Shown here: piece after piece, positions 19,047-28,922 of the stretch | Layout: each line of letters opens with the position of its first letter | Position numbering within the stretch: the stretch's first letter is position 1 | Assembly: GCA_045107135.1 (NCBI GenBank) | Contig: JASFZI010000046.1 | Span: 1-45,010, forward strand | Length of the DNA stretch: 45,010 nucleotides | Source: UBA6164 sp045107135 | GTDB lineage: Bacteria; Patescibacteriota; Gracilibacteria; BD1-5; UBA6164 | Direction of reading: 5' to 3' | The notes under the pieces: model-generated | Seen by the model: the letters and a program-made list of their open reading frames with translations, nothing else | The model's database searches: none | Told to the model about the DNA's origin: nothing | Made by a program: the position numbers and the translations under genes

Positions 19047-20387
19047 ATGGATTTATTAAGTTTTGTTTGACCTTGATTGGCTGTTTGACTTGCTTGAGTA
19101 TGAGTTGCTATAGGGCAATGAATTCTTGCTAAAAAAGCTCTAGAGGTTATGGGTAAAAGAAGTGATATGTCAGCATTTATATTAACTATTACTATATTAG
19201 GTATAGCATTAGTTGAATCAGCTGTTATATATTGATTAATAGTTGCATTTCAAATTATTGCAAATGATGCATTATCTTTAAACGCTTCTATAGGAGCATG
19301 ATTAGCAATTTGACTTGCTTGATTATGAGCTTGAGTATGAGAATGAAAACTTATAGCATGAGCACTTAGTGCTATTGATAGAAATCCAGAAGCAAAAGGT
19401 AAAATACTTACATTTATGGTATTATTTGTTGCTCTAGTTGAGTCAGCTGCAATATATTGATTAGTTATAGCTTTCAAAATACTTTGAGCAGAGAATATGG
19501 AATCTACTGTTTTCATTTGAATGTGATTGGCTGTAGGTTTGGCTTGATTATGAGTTGCAATTTGAGAATGAATTTTAGCAGAAAGAGCAATGAAAGCATT
19601 TTGAGGGAAGGCTTCTAATATATGATTTTTCTTAACAGTAGCTATATTATGAGTTGCATTAGTTGAATCAGCTGCAATATATTGATTAGTTGTAGCGTTT
19701 GATGTCTTTTCTAAAGATTTAGCTTTCTATGCTGCTTCATGAGCATGATTAGCAATTTGACTTGCTTGATTGGGGGCTTGAATTTGAGAATGAGTATTGA
19801 TTTCTTGAGCAATATCAGCTATGGAAAGAAATCCTAAAAATAAAGGTAAAATACTTACATTTATGGTATTATTTGTAGCCTTGGTAGAGGTTACTGCTAT
19901 ATATGGTTTAATCATCGCATTTAAAATTTCTTCTTGATTTGAAGCTGATAATATGGTTTATTTATGAGCATGATTAGCAATATGATTAGCTTGATTATGA
20001 GTAGGTATTGGTAGATGATATCTTTCAGAAGGATCATTAGAAATTATGTGAAAAAATCCTAAAATGATTAGTTTCTTACTAACAGTATCAATTTTATGAG
20101 TTGCATTGGTTGAATCAGCTGCAATATATGCACTAATTATAGCATTCCAAATATTATCTATTGATTGATTATCAGGAATGGCTGCAGTTGGAGCATGATT
20201 AGCGATTTGACTTGCTTGATTAGGGGCTTGAATTTGAGAAGGTCTTCTAATTAAATGAGCAATTGATTGAATGAATAGTAATCCAGAAGGAAAGGGTAAA
20301 ATGCTTACATTTATGGTATTGTTTGTTGCTTTGATAGAAGTAGTGGCTATATATTGAATGATAATAGCATTTAAAGTATTAGGGTAA
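19047..20387 (+). CDS. atpE: F-type ATP synthase subunit c, six fused hairpins (12 membrane helices)
   Basis: I checked this frame codon by codon: 446 residues without a TAA or TAG. A normal c subunit has one hairpin of 75-90 residues; this gene holds six in tandem. Each helix 1 has the G-x-G-L-A-x-G-L-A-G-x-G run and each helix 2 the ion-carrying glutamate, at residues 57, 132, 207, 281, 356 and 431, spaced 74-75. Hairpins 2, 4 and 6 share an NP loop and the segment TFMVLFVAL; hairpins 1, 3 and 5 share another pattern (SILGVALVESAAIY), so the protein is three copies of a two-hairpin unit. Glu+5 is Tyr in all six; Glu+1 is Ser in four. At the helix-1 position 33 residues before each Glu stand Q24, E99, E174, E248, R323 and E398. 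Q/Ser/Tyr are Na+-site residues, and the Glu-Glu pair resembles the two-carboxylate Na+ motif of Fusobacterium. An Na+-driven ring is likely but not proven. Confidence 0.95.
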
Positions 20388-20409
20388 TTTTAAAATTTAA
20401 TTTATAAAT

Positions 20410-20883
20410 ATGGATGATTTAGATTTAGGTGTTATAATTGCACAAATTATAAATTTTTGAATTGTTTTTTTCATATTCTATTATTTTTTATGAAATAAAA
20501 TAATAAAAATAATAGAAGAAAGAAGATCTCAAATAGAAAATCTTGATAATTCTGATGCCGTTGTAAAAGAAAAACTTGATGCAGCACAAAAAGAAGCAAA
20601 TGAACTACTTGAAAAAACTAGAGCAGAAGCTTTGCTTATTCAACAAAATGCTGATGATATATCTAAAAAAGATACAGCAAAGAAAATACAAGAGGCTGAA
20701 GAAAAAGCTAAATGAATTGCTGATGGAGCAAGAAGAGATGTTGAAAAAGAGAGATTAAGTATGCTTGATTCTATGAGGGAAAAGGTTCTTGATCTATCGT
20801 TAAAAATAAATTCTAAGGTTTTTGAAAATAAAGATTCAAATAAAGAATTTATTCAAAAAGAGGTTAATTCTATAAAATTATAA
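20410..20883 (+). CDS. atpF: F-type ATP synthase subunit b
   Basis: This 157-residue protein has one N-terminal membrane helix (LGVIIAQIINFGIVFFIFYY) followed by a long charged Ala/Glu/Lys-rich helix, the peripheral stalk that links the membrane stator to F1. The length is normal. Only one b gene is present, so the stalk is probably a homodimer. It sits between the fused c gene and a shortened delta gene, four bases apart from the latter. Confidence 0.88.
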
Positions 20884-20886
20884 TTT

Positions 20887-21243
20887 ATGCAAATTAAAGA
20901 AAATTTAGATAAAGCAAAAAAAGAAGAATTAAAAGTGCTTTTAAAAAATCTAAGATTGTATAAGGACTTAGTTAGGAAAATATGAAAAAGATGAGAAAAA
21001 ATCTATCATAATATCTTCAATTGAGTGAACGAATATTTAGTTGAATATTACTGAGACTTAGACAAATCTTATGTTTTGAGGGAAGCTCAAGAAATTTATA
21101 AAAATATATTTAATATAGAAGTCAAAGACTCTGATATTAGATTAGTACAAAGTGAAAAAATAAAAGGAGGTATGAAAGTTTACTTAAATGATAATTTGTT
21201 AGATTTAAGTTTCCTTAAGTTTTATAACTTACTTAAAAAATAA
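20887..21243 (+). CDS. atpH: F-type ATP synthase subunit delta, truncated
   Basis: Identified by position between b and alpha and by the C-terminal block KIKGGMKVYLNDNLLDLSFL, the counterpart of the family's I-x-GG-x-x-x-x-I-x-D-x-x-x-D-x-S signature. The protein is 118 residues instead of about 175. The N-terminal six-helix bundle that caps the alpha subunits is missing or reduced to a short basic helical stretch, so the link between the peripheral stalk and F1 must be built differently. The ATG at 20887 is the only good start in frame and follows the atpF stop by three bases. Confidence 0.75.
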
Positions 21244-21269
21244 TTTAATTTTAATTAATAAATACAATT

Positions 21270-22775
21270 ATGGCTAACGATTTACTTAATGATATTATAA
21301 GTGAAGTTGAGAAAAAATTAGACTCAACAAGCGTTAACCCTGAAGTAGAAAACGTATGAGAAGTTTTTTATTTATGAGATGGGGTTGCAAAAGTTTCTGG
21401 TTTAAGAAATGTTGCATATAACGAACTTGTAGAATTTGAATCTGGATGAGTTTGAGTTGCACTTAACTTAGAAGAATTCTTTGTATGAGTTGTAGTTCTT
21501 TCTGGTTTTAATACTATTAAAGAATGAGAAAAAGTTAAAGCAACTACTAGAACTTTAGAAGTTCCAGTTTGAAAAGGATTGATTGGGAGAGTTGTTGATT
21601 CTCTTTGAAACCCTATTGATGGGTTATGAGAAATAAAATCAACTGAAAAATATCCAATTGAAAGAGTTGCTACTGGTGTAATGGATAGAAAATCTGTTAA
21701 CGAACCAATGGAAACAGGTATTAAAGCAATTGATTCACTTGTGCCAGTTGGTAGAGGGCAAAGAGAGCTTATAATTGGTGATAGACAAACAGGTAAAACA
21801 CAAGTTGCAATAGATGCAATCATAAATCAAAAAGGTCAATGAATTACTTGTATATATGTAGCAATTGGACAAAAAGAAAGTAAAGTTGCTAGAGTGGTTG
21901 AAGAATTAAGATCTAGAGGAGCTATGGATTATACTATAATTGTATCAGCTTGAGCATCTACTCCTGCTTCAATGCAATATTTAGCTCCTTATGCTGGTTG
22001 TGCTATGTGAGAATATTTTATGTTTAATGGAGAACATGTTCTAATCATTTATGATGATTTGAGTAAACAAGCGAATGCTTATAGAGAAATGTCATTATTA
22101 CTTAGAAGGCCACCATGAAGAGAAGCTTATCCTTGAGATGTATTTTATCTTCACTCTAGATTATTAGAAAGATCTTCAAAATTAAATGATAAATTAGGTG
22201 GTGGATCAATGACAGCTTTACCTATTATTGAAACTCAAGCAGGGGATGTTTCTGCTTATATACCTACAAATGTAATTTCAATTACAGATGGGCAAATATT
22301 TTTAGAATCTGATTTATTTAACGCAGGTCAAAAACCAGCAATTAATGTATGATTATCCGTTTCTAGAGTATGAGGGGCCGCTCAAATTAAAGCTATGAAA
22401 AAGGTGTCTGGTACTTTGAAATTAGATTTAGCACAATATAGAGAATTAGCTGCGTTTTCACAATTTGCTTCTGATTTAGATGCGGCTACAAGAGCACAAT
22501 TAGAAAGATGAGAAAGAATGATGGAAATATTAAAACAGGGGGTATATGAACCAATAACTATTTCTAAACAAGTTTGTATATTATATGCTGGATCTAAATG
22601 ATTTTTAGACCAAGTTGATATTTCAAAAATTAAAAAGTGTGAACAAGATTTATATCTAAATCTTGATGAAGAAAAAACAATTTTAAAATCTATTTCAGAT
22701 GAAAAAGAAATTACATCTGATACAGAGGCTAAATTAAAAGAAGTTATTAATAAAGTAGTTGAATTAAATAAATAA
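21270..22775 (+). CDS. atpA: F-type ATP synthase subunit alpha
   Basis: This 501-residue protein is full length. The non-catalytic nucleotide site is shown by the P-loop GDRQTGKT at 170-177. The family signature PAINVGLSVSRVGG is present near residue 360, with the arginine finger that completes the catalytic site on beta. The beta-barrel domain lies at the N-terminus and the helical domain at the C-terminus (AQYRELAAFSQFASDLD). Many invariant glycines are TGA. It begins 26 bases after atpH. Confidence 0.97.
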
Positions 22776-22788
22776 TAAAAACTATAAT

Positions 22789-23688
22789 ATGGCAAGCTGA
22801 AAAGAAATTAAAAGAAGAATACAATCTATTAATAATACATCTAAAATAACTAGGGCAATGGAGCTTATTTCAACTGTAAAGATGAAAAAAGCACAAGAAT
22901 TAGCTATTCAAAAGAAAGAATATATAACTTGAATTCTTGAGGCGTTCATGAATTTAAATGAGAGTCTTTCCGAAACAGTATTTTTTAATAAGAGTAAAGG
23001 TTCTTGAAAAACGCTTTGAGTAATTATTACTTCAAACAAATGATTATGTTGAGGTTATAATGTCAATGTGATGAAAAAGGTTAATGAATATATGAAAGCT
23101 AATCATGAAAAAATTGATTTTTGTTCTCTTTGAAAAAGATGAAGTCAATTTATTGCAAGAACTGGGAATAACATAATTGCTGATTTTTCAGAAGATTTTT
23201 CTGATAATATTAATTATGAATTTTCAAAATCAGTTTCTAGATTTATAAGTGAAAAATTTGCAACATGAGAATATAATAAAGTAGTAGTTTTCTATAATTA
23301 TTATGTTAATACAATTAAACAGATTCCTGTGGCTAGAGGGTTTTTACCTTTAACTGATGAAAGTATTGAAAAATATTTTAGTACAATATTGTGAACTGAT
23401 TATAAATATACACAGGATGATGAAAATCTAGATTATACAATAGAGCCTTCTGTTGATGAATTAATTAGTGAAGTATTACCAATGCTAATTGATGCTATGT
23501 TCTTTGATATTTTGATTGAATCTAAGGCTTCTGAGCATAGTTCTAGAATGATTGCTATGAAGAATGCAAAAGATAATGCAAATAAATATGCATCGAAATT
23601 ATTACTTCAATATAATAAGGCTAGACAAGCTGCAATTACAAGAGAAGTTTCTGAAATTGTTAGTTGAGTAGAAAGTATGAAGGATTAG
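22789..23688 (+). CDS. atpG: F-type ATP synthase subunit gamma
   Basis: This 299-residue protein is the central shaft rotating within alpha3beta3. The N-terminal helix (MASGKEIKRRIQSINNTSKITRAM) and the SNKGLCGGYN turn are typical, as is the C-terminal helix ending SRMIAMKNAKDNANKYASKL...ITREVSEIVSG, which matches the family signature near the end. Length is normal. It lies 13 bases after atpA; the usual next gene, atpD, is displaced by two non-atp genes. Confidence 0.95.
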
Positions 23689-23737
23689 TTTTTAAGTGCT
23701 AAAAGTATAGCTTTACAAATTATTAATTTATAATACA

Positions 23738-23771
23738 ATAAAGTGAGTTTATTTTGTAAAAATCACTTTAT
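23738..23771 (+). promoter_or_regulatory. Hairpin covering the start codon of the next gene
   Basis: ATAAAGTGA (23738-23746) and TCACTTTAT (23763-23771) form a perfect 9-bp stem. The A and T of the downstream ATG (23770) are inside the stem, so folding would hide the start codon and could reduce translation of the membrane protein between atpG and rnhA. Confidence 0.4.
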
Positions 23772-24174
23772 GGAATCAAAAATTAAATTTGATAGAGTAT
23801 TGCTGAATGTATTGTTTTATATATTCTATGTACTTTTAGTCTCTATAGCTTTCTCATTTGTATTTCCAACAATATTAATTATTTTTTGACAGGAAGTTTT
23901 GAATCCTAGTAATCCTATATTTGATAGTATTCAAATAGGAATTATTATTCTGATGCTTATTTTTACTATAATATATAGAAAATATTGTTACTTACCAATT
24001 AGTAACAAACATGTTATTGAAAAGGTTCAAAAACTTGAAAAAGTTAAAACTAAAAAAGTAAAAAATAAGTTAAAGGCTGTTAAAGAAGAAAAAATAGTAA
24101 AAAAAATTACAAAAAAAGTAAAATTAGAAAAAACTCTAGAACTTGATATAAAAATTGGTAAAGAAATAAAATAA
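23770..24174 (+). CDS. Two-helix membrane protein with a Lys-rich tail, inside the atp operon
   Basis: This 134-residue protein has two membrane helices (about residues 11-40 and 52-70) and then a strongly basic cytoplasmic tail rich in Lys, Val and Glu (repeats of the type KVKTKKVKNKLKAV). It is not an AtpI or any atp subunit that I recognise. Lying between gamma and beta in the same direction, it may be an assembly factor, but that is only inferred from position. The basic tail could bind RNA, DNA or lipid head groups. Its start codon is covered by a hairpin. Confidence 0.6.
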
Positions 24175-24175
24175 T

Positions 24176-24577
24176 ATGAAATTAAAAGTTTATACAGATT
24201 GAGGTAGTAGGTGAAATCCTTGAATTGCCTGATTAGGTGTCTTCATTACTGATAATTTATGAGTCGAAATTGAAAAAAGATTTAAAAATCTTTGAGTTAA
24301 GACAAATAATGAAGCAGAATATCTTTGAGCCTATTATTGAATAAAAAGAGCTATTGAACTTTGATGAAAAGAGATAGAATTATATATGGACTCTAAACTA
24401 GTTATAAGTCAGTTAAACGGAGAATGGAAAATAAAAAAAGAAGAGCTTAAAGTTATTAATAGTGATATTAAAAAAACAATAAGTATTTCTAATGTTAAGG
24501 TGATTTATAACTGGATTAGAAGAGAAGATAATAAAGAAGCAGATAGACTGAGTAATGTTGCCATGGATGATAATTAA
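24176..24577 (+). CDS. rnhA: Ribonuclease HI
   Basis: This 133-residue protein cuts the RNA strand of RNA-DNA hybrids. The four catalytic acids are visible: Asp8 in YTDGGSRGNPG, Glu48 in NNEAEY, Asp72 in YMDSKLV and Asp123 in NKEADRLS. It lacks the basic protrusion of the E. coli enzyme and is close to the short archaeal and Gram-positive form. Several glycines of the first motif are TGA. It starts one base after the membrane-protein stop and is followed by atpD after 37 bases, so it is embedded in the ATP synthase operon. Confidence 0.93.
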
Positions 24578-24614
24578 TTAAATAATTTAAATTTTAGAAC
24601 TTAATTTGCAAAAT

Positions 24615-26033
24615 ATGCGCACTGAAACAAGTGCCCTTGGGGTACATACTTGAAAAATTACTAAAATCATTTGAGTGGTAATAGATGTTGAATTTACTGA
24701 TGGATATGTTCCGTCAATTTATGAAGCATTAGAAGTTAAATGAGCGACAGAGAAAGTAGTACTTGAAACACAACAACAATTAGGTGATGGTGTTGTTAGA
24801 ACTATTTCTATGAATACGAGTGATGGGTTAAAAAGAGGAATGGAAGTAGAAGCCACAGAAGGTCCTATTTTAGTACCTGTATGAGAAAAAGTACTTGGTA
24901 GAATGTTTAATGTACTTTGAGATCCGATTGATCAAAAAGAAAAACCAATAACTGAATATATGGATCCAATCCATAGAGAGGCTCCAAAATTTTCAGACTT
25001 AACTGTAAAAGCTGAGCTTTTTGAAACTTGAATAAAAGTAGTTGATCTTATTTGTCCAATGTTAAAATGATGAAAAGCATGACTATTTGGTTGAGCATGA
25101 GTATGAAAAACTGTTATAGTACAAGAACTTATACATAATATAGCTTCAGGTCATGGATGATACAGTGTGTTTGCATGAGTTGGAGAAAGAACAAGAGAAT
25201 GAAATGATTTATATCATGAAATGAAAGAGGCTTGAGTTATGGAAAAGACGGCAATGGTATTTGGACAAATGAATGAAGCTCCAGGACCAAGAGCTAGAGT
25301 TGCATTAACTGCTCTTACTATGGCTGAACATTTCAGGGATAGAGAAAAAAAAGATGTACTTCTCTTTATAGATAATATATTCAGATTTACACAAGCTGGT
25401 TCAGAATTATCAGCTTTACTTTGAAGAATCCCGTCAGCTGTATGATATCAACCTACATTAGCTACTGATATGGGTGCTTTACAAGAAAGAATTACTTCAA
25501 CTAAGGATTGATCTATTACTTCTGTACAAGCTGTATATGTTCCTGCTGATGATCTTACTGATCCAGCTCCAGCTACAACTTTTGCCCATCTTGATTCTAC
25601 TGTTGTACTTGATAGATCTATTGCAGAACTTGGTATTTATCCAGCTGTTGACCCTCTTGATTCAACTTCAACTGTTTTATCTCCAGACATAGTTTGAGAA
25701 GAACATTATAATATAGCAAGAGAAGTTCAAAGAATACTTCAAAAATATAAAGAATTACAAGATATTATTGCTATATTGGGTATGGATGAATTATCTGAAG
25801 AAGATAAATTAACTGTAGCTAGAGCAAGAAGAATTCAAAAATTCTTATCTCAACCATTCTTTGTAGCTGAACAATTTACATGAACTAAATGAGTATATGC
25901 TAAATTATCAGATACTGTTACAGGGTTTAAAAAGATTATTGACTGAGAAGTTGATCATATTGGTGAAAATTATTTCTTATATAAGGCTTCACTAAATGAT
26001 GTTATTGCTGCATATGAAAAAGATCAAAAATAA
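24615..26033 (+). CDS. atpD: F-type ATP synthase subunit beta (catalytic)
   Basis: This 472-residue protein carries the catalytic nucleotide site. The P-loop GGAGVGKT (159-166) has its glycines encoded mostly by TGA. The catalytic segment GERTREGNDLYHEMK, Walker B LLFIDNIFRFTQAG and the family signature around PAVDPLDSTS are intact. Length is normal. It follows rnhA after 37 bases and is followed by atpC after 20, with no separate terminator in between, so it is part of the same unit. Confidence 0.97.
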
Positions 26034-26053
26034 TTAATATAATTAAAAAAATT

Positions 26054-26485
26054 ATGAAAATAGAAATATTGTCATTTACATGAAACTTATTTAAATCTGA
26101 AACTGTTGAATCTGTTACTGCAATGACTAAAATTTGAGAAGTAACTATATTAGAAGGACATACTCCTTTAGTTACAGTTTTAAGTCCATCAATTGTAAGT
26201 ATAGTATATACTGATGATGATGGTAAAAAGTCTGAAAAGGATTTTGCTGTATGAGGAGGGATATTAGAGGTTTCTAATTCTAATGTAAAATTATTAATAG
26301 ATATGTTAGTATCAGTTGATAACTTGAATGTAGATGAAGCTGAGAAAGCTAAGAAAGAAGCATTAAAGCTGATGGGTAAATATAAAGATTCTAAGGATAA
26401 GGTTGATATGGATAAATTTATTGCCGCAGAGGATATGTTACTTAAATCTTTAGTTCAATTAAAGTTAGGTGATATAAATAAATAA
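26054..26485 (+). CDS. atpC: F-type ATP synthase subunit epsilon
   Basis: This 143-residue protein has the N-terminal beta-sandwich (ILSFTGNLFKSETVESVTAM, EVTILEGHTPLVTVL, GGGILEVSNSNVKLL) that attaches to gamma and the c-ring, then a C-terminal pair of helices (NVDEAEKAKKEALKLMG) that can inhibit ATP hydrolysis. The length suggests a normal regulatory C-terminal domain. Last gene of the operon; a strong terminator follows. Confidence 0.92.
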
Positions 26486-26496
26486 AATTTTAAAAA

Positions 26497-26533
26497 AATA
26501 AATTCAAAATATATTTTGAATTTATTTTTTTTA
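26497..26533 (+). terminator. Terminator of the ATP synthase operon
   Basis: AAATAAATTCAAAAT and ATTTTGAATTTATTT form a 15-bp stem with a two-base loop and a T-tract. The right arm contains the -35 box of the next promoter. Confidence 0.7.
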
Positions 26534-26543
26534 TGAGTATAAT
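26516..26543 (+). promoter_or_regulatory. Promoter of the HXS / radical-SAM cluster, overlapping the atp terminator
   Basis: TTGAAT (26516-26521), a 16-base spacer and TATAAT (26538-26543). A second TATAAT lies at 26550-26555. The -35 box is part of the terminator stem of atpC, so the two transcription units abut without free space. Confidence 0.5.
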
Positions 26544-26576
26544 TTTTTGTATAATTTTAATAGTTAATTCAGTTTT

Positions 26577-27188
26577 ATGGAGGCCTTTATAAAAGAAAAA
26601 ATAGAATGAAAGAAGTTTGAATTATTAATAGATACAAACATTTTTAATAAATATATAATTTTAAAATCAGCACATAATTTTTTAGATAAATGATATTTTC
26701 TTTTCAAACAAAATAAGGATAAAAATATCATTATGCAATTTACTTTTAAAGAATGAATATGAGACAAGCCTGAGAAAATAATCTTAGATTTTTCTGATGA
26801 ATTATTAAATAATATTCTTAGAGAAAAAGTATTTGAAGAAAATAAAGAAGTAAGAACAGAAATTATAACATCAGCCATTAAAAATAGTTTAAGAGAAGCA
26901 GAATTGCCTAATAAATGGAAGGGATATGATAGTGTAGAAGAAAATTATTTTGAAAAAAATAATTTGAATGAGGAAGATAATGCAATAGATTTTGATAAAG
27001 ATATAGATGAAATTTTAAAGGAAATCGAAAATGATCCAGAATTAAAAATAGATGAGGATGAAATAGCAAAAATTCTCAAGGAAATTGAAGATGAAACAGA
27101 AAATGAGAATAATAATGTAGAAGAAACTCCAATTATTAGTGTTGATACTGATGCAGTAAAAGAAATGAAAAAAAAATTTAAAAAATAA
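26577..27188 (+). CDS. hxsD: HxsD-like protein of the His-Xaa-Ser system
   Basis: This 203-residue protein has an N-terminal HxsD-type domain: FELLIDTNIFNKYIILKSAH followed by NFLDKGYFLF, then DELLNNILREKV, whose L-L-N-x-x-L-R-E core (76-83) is the hallmark from which the family is known, then EVRTEIITSAI. HxsD accompanies the radical SAM enzymes HxsB/HxsC and the repeat protein HxsA in His-Xaa-Ser systems; its role is unknown, perhaps substrate recognition. After residue 115 there is an acidic tail not typical of the family, with a repeat (DIDEILKEIENDPELKIDED and EIAKILKEIEDE). First gene of the cluster. Confidence 0.82.
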
Positions 27189-27193
27189 AAAAT

Positions 27194-27385
27194 ATGAAAA
27201 AAGAATTTAAAATAGATTCTGAAATATATTCAGAAAAGATAATAAAAGAAGCAATATGAGATTTTGAATGAGTTACTAAAATAGAATTAGAAAAAAATTT
27301 ATTAATTATAGAGTGAAAGTCTACTGAAGAAATAGATGAGGTTTTCAATGAGTTAATGAATTATGTTATTTCCTTAGAATGTTAA
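27194..27385 (+). CDS. Small HXS-associated protein (63 aa)
   Basis: This 63-residue protein reads MKKEFKIDSEIYSEKIIKEA and continues with a short beta-alpha-beta pattern to SLEC. The I-Y-S-x-x-I-I-x-x-A-x-x-D-F pattern resembles the start of HxsD-like proteins, so it may be a minimal second copy, but the similarity is weak. It lies six bases after hxsD and five before hxsB, so it is surely part of the unit. Three TGA-glycines are read. Confidence 0.55.
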
Positions 27386-27389
27386 AAAA

Positions 27390-28904
27390 ATGAGTAATTT
27401 ATTATCAAAAGATATAATTGATAAATTTGAAAAGAAAAAAGTATGATACTTTAGATTTAAAAAATTAGATGAGGAAACAATGCTAATAACTAATGATGTA
27501 TGAGCTTATTCTTATTTATCAAACGAGGAATTTAGAGATTTTATTAAATGATGAAATAATTTATCAGAGGACAAAAAAAATGAATTAAATCTTAAAAAGT
27601 TTTTCAAGGACACTGTTTTCTATGAATCAGATTTGAAGTATGAATATTGAATAAAAAATAATTTTTTGGCGTACGGACCAATTTTACATATTATGATAGT
27701 AACTCTTAGGTGTAATCATAAATGTCAATATTGTCATGCCGCAGCAGCCCCAATGAATGCGAAGGATTTTGATATGACAGAGGAAGTTGCAAAAAAAGTT
27801 ATTGATACTATGTTTTATACAACTTCTCCAGAGATAACTATAGAATTTCAATGATGAGAACCATTAGTTAATTGGGATATAATTAAATATACGGTTAAAT
27901 ATGCTACTGAAAAAAGTATAAAATTGAAGAAAAAAGTAAATTTTTGCTTAGTGACAAATCTTAGTCTAATGACAGATGAAAAATTAGATTTTTTATTTGA
28001 AAATGATGTAGATATTTCAACATCTTTAGATTGAACAGAAGAAATTCATAATTATAATAGAACATTTAAAGATTGAAATTCTTATGAAGATGTTACCAAG
28101 TGGATTAAAAAGATAAATGATAAATATAAAATTATATGTAATGATTTGAATTTATGATTTGAAAAGAAAATTTGAGCATTATTAACAGTAACCAAAAAAA
28201 CTTTATGAAATTATAAGGGAGTAATTGATTCTTATTTAGAGAATTGATTAGATGGTATGTTTATAAGACCATTAAATCCTTATGGTTTTGCTGCTGCTGA
28301 TGTAGAAAAATTATGATATTCTGAAGAAGAATTTATAGAGTATTATAAAAAATCTTTAGATTATATTATAGAAATAAATAAGGAAGGAACAATTTTTAGA
28401 GAACATTTTTCATCAATATATTTATGAAAAATTATGAAACCAAGAGATCCAAATTATTTAGATGATAGATCACCATGTTGAGCTAGTATCGGACAAGTAG
28501 CTTATAACTATGATGGTAAAATATATAGTTGTGATGAATGAAGAATGCTTTGAAGAATGTGAATAGATGATTTCCAAATTTGAGAAGTATCTGATAATGC
28601 CTGAAAGACATATCAAGATATGATAACTTCTGAACCTACTAGTGTTTTAGTTCAGTCTTCAACTCTTGATGGTATGCCATGATACAATGATAGTGCTTAT
28701 AAAACATATATTGGAGTATGTCCAATCCATAATTATAAGCTTAGAGGATCTGTTTACCCTAATTTTTCATTAGATACAAAAAGAAAAATTCAATATGGGG
28801 TTATAGATTATTTATTTTTAAAAATGAAAGATCCAGAAATAAAAGCAATTTTTAAACAATGGATTAGAGAACCAGATAGGGCTGTGTGAAAGTGTGATAT
28901 TTAA
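27390..28904 (+). CDS. hxsB: HxsB-like radical SAM enzyme
   Basis: This 504-residue radical SAM protein carries the 4Fe-4S motif C-x3-C-x2-C at Cys108/112/115 (CNHKCQYCHA) and GGEP at 155-158. Before the radical domain is a ~95-residue N-terminal region (KVGYFRFKKLDEETMLITND) typical of HxsB, which resembles a peptide-binding module. The C-terminal part has SPASM-type cysteines (SPCGASIGQ, KIYSCDEG, GVCPIHNY, KCDI) for auxiliary clusters. Adjacent to hxsD and to a protein with His-Gly-Ser repeats, it is the expected maturase of the repeat protein. The exact chemistry is not known for this family. Confidence 0.88.
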
Positions 28905-28922
28905 ATTTTTATAATTAGTATT

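Noticed and set aside
19250..19915. Minus-strand ORFs within atpE
   Set aside because: They are antisense shadows of the repeated c hairpins; the plus frame matches subunit c throughout.
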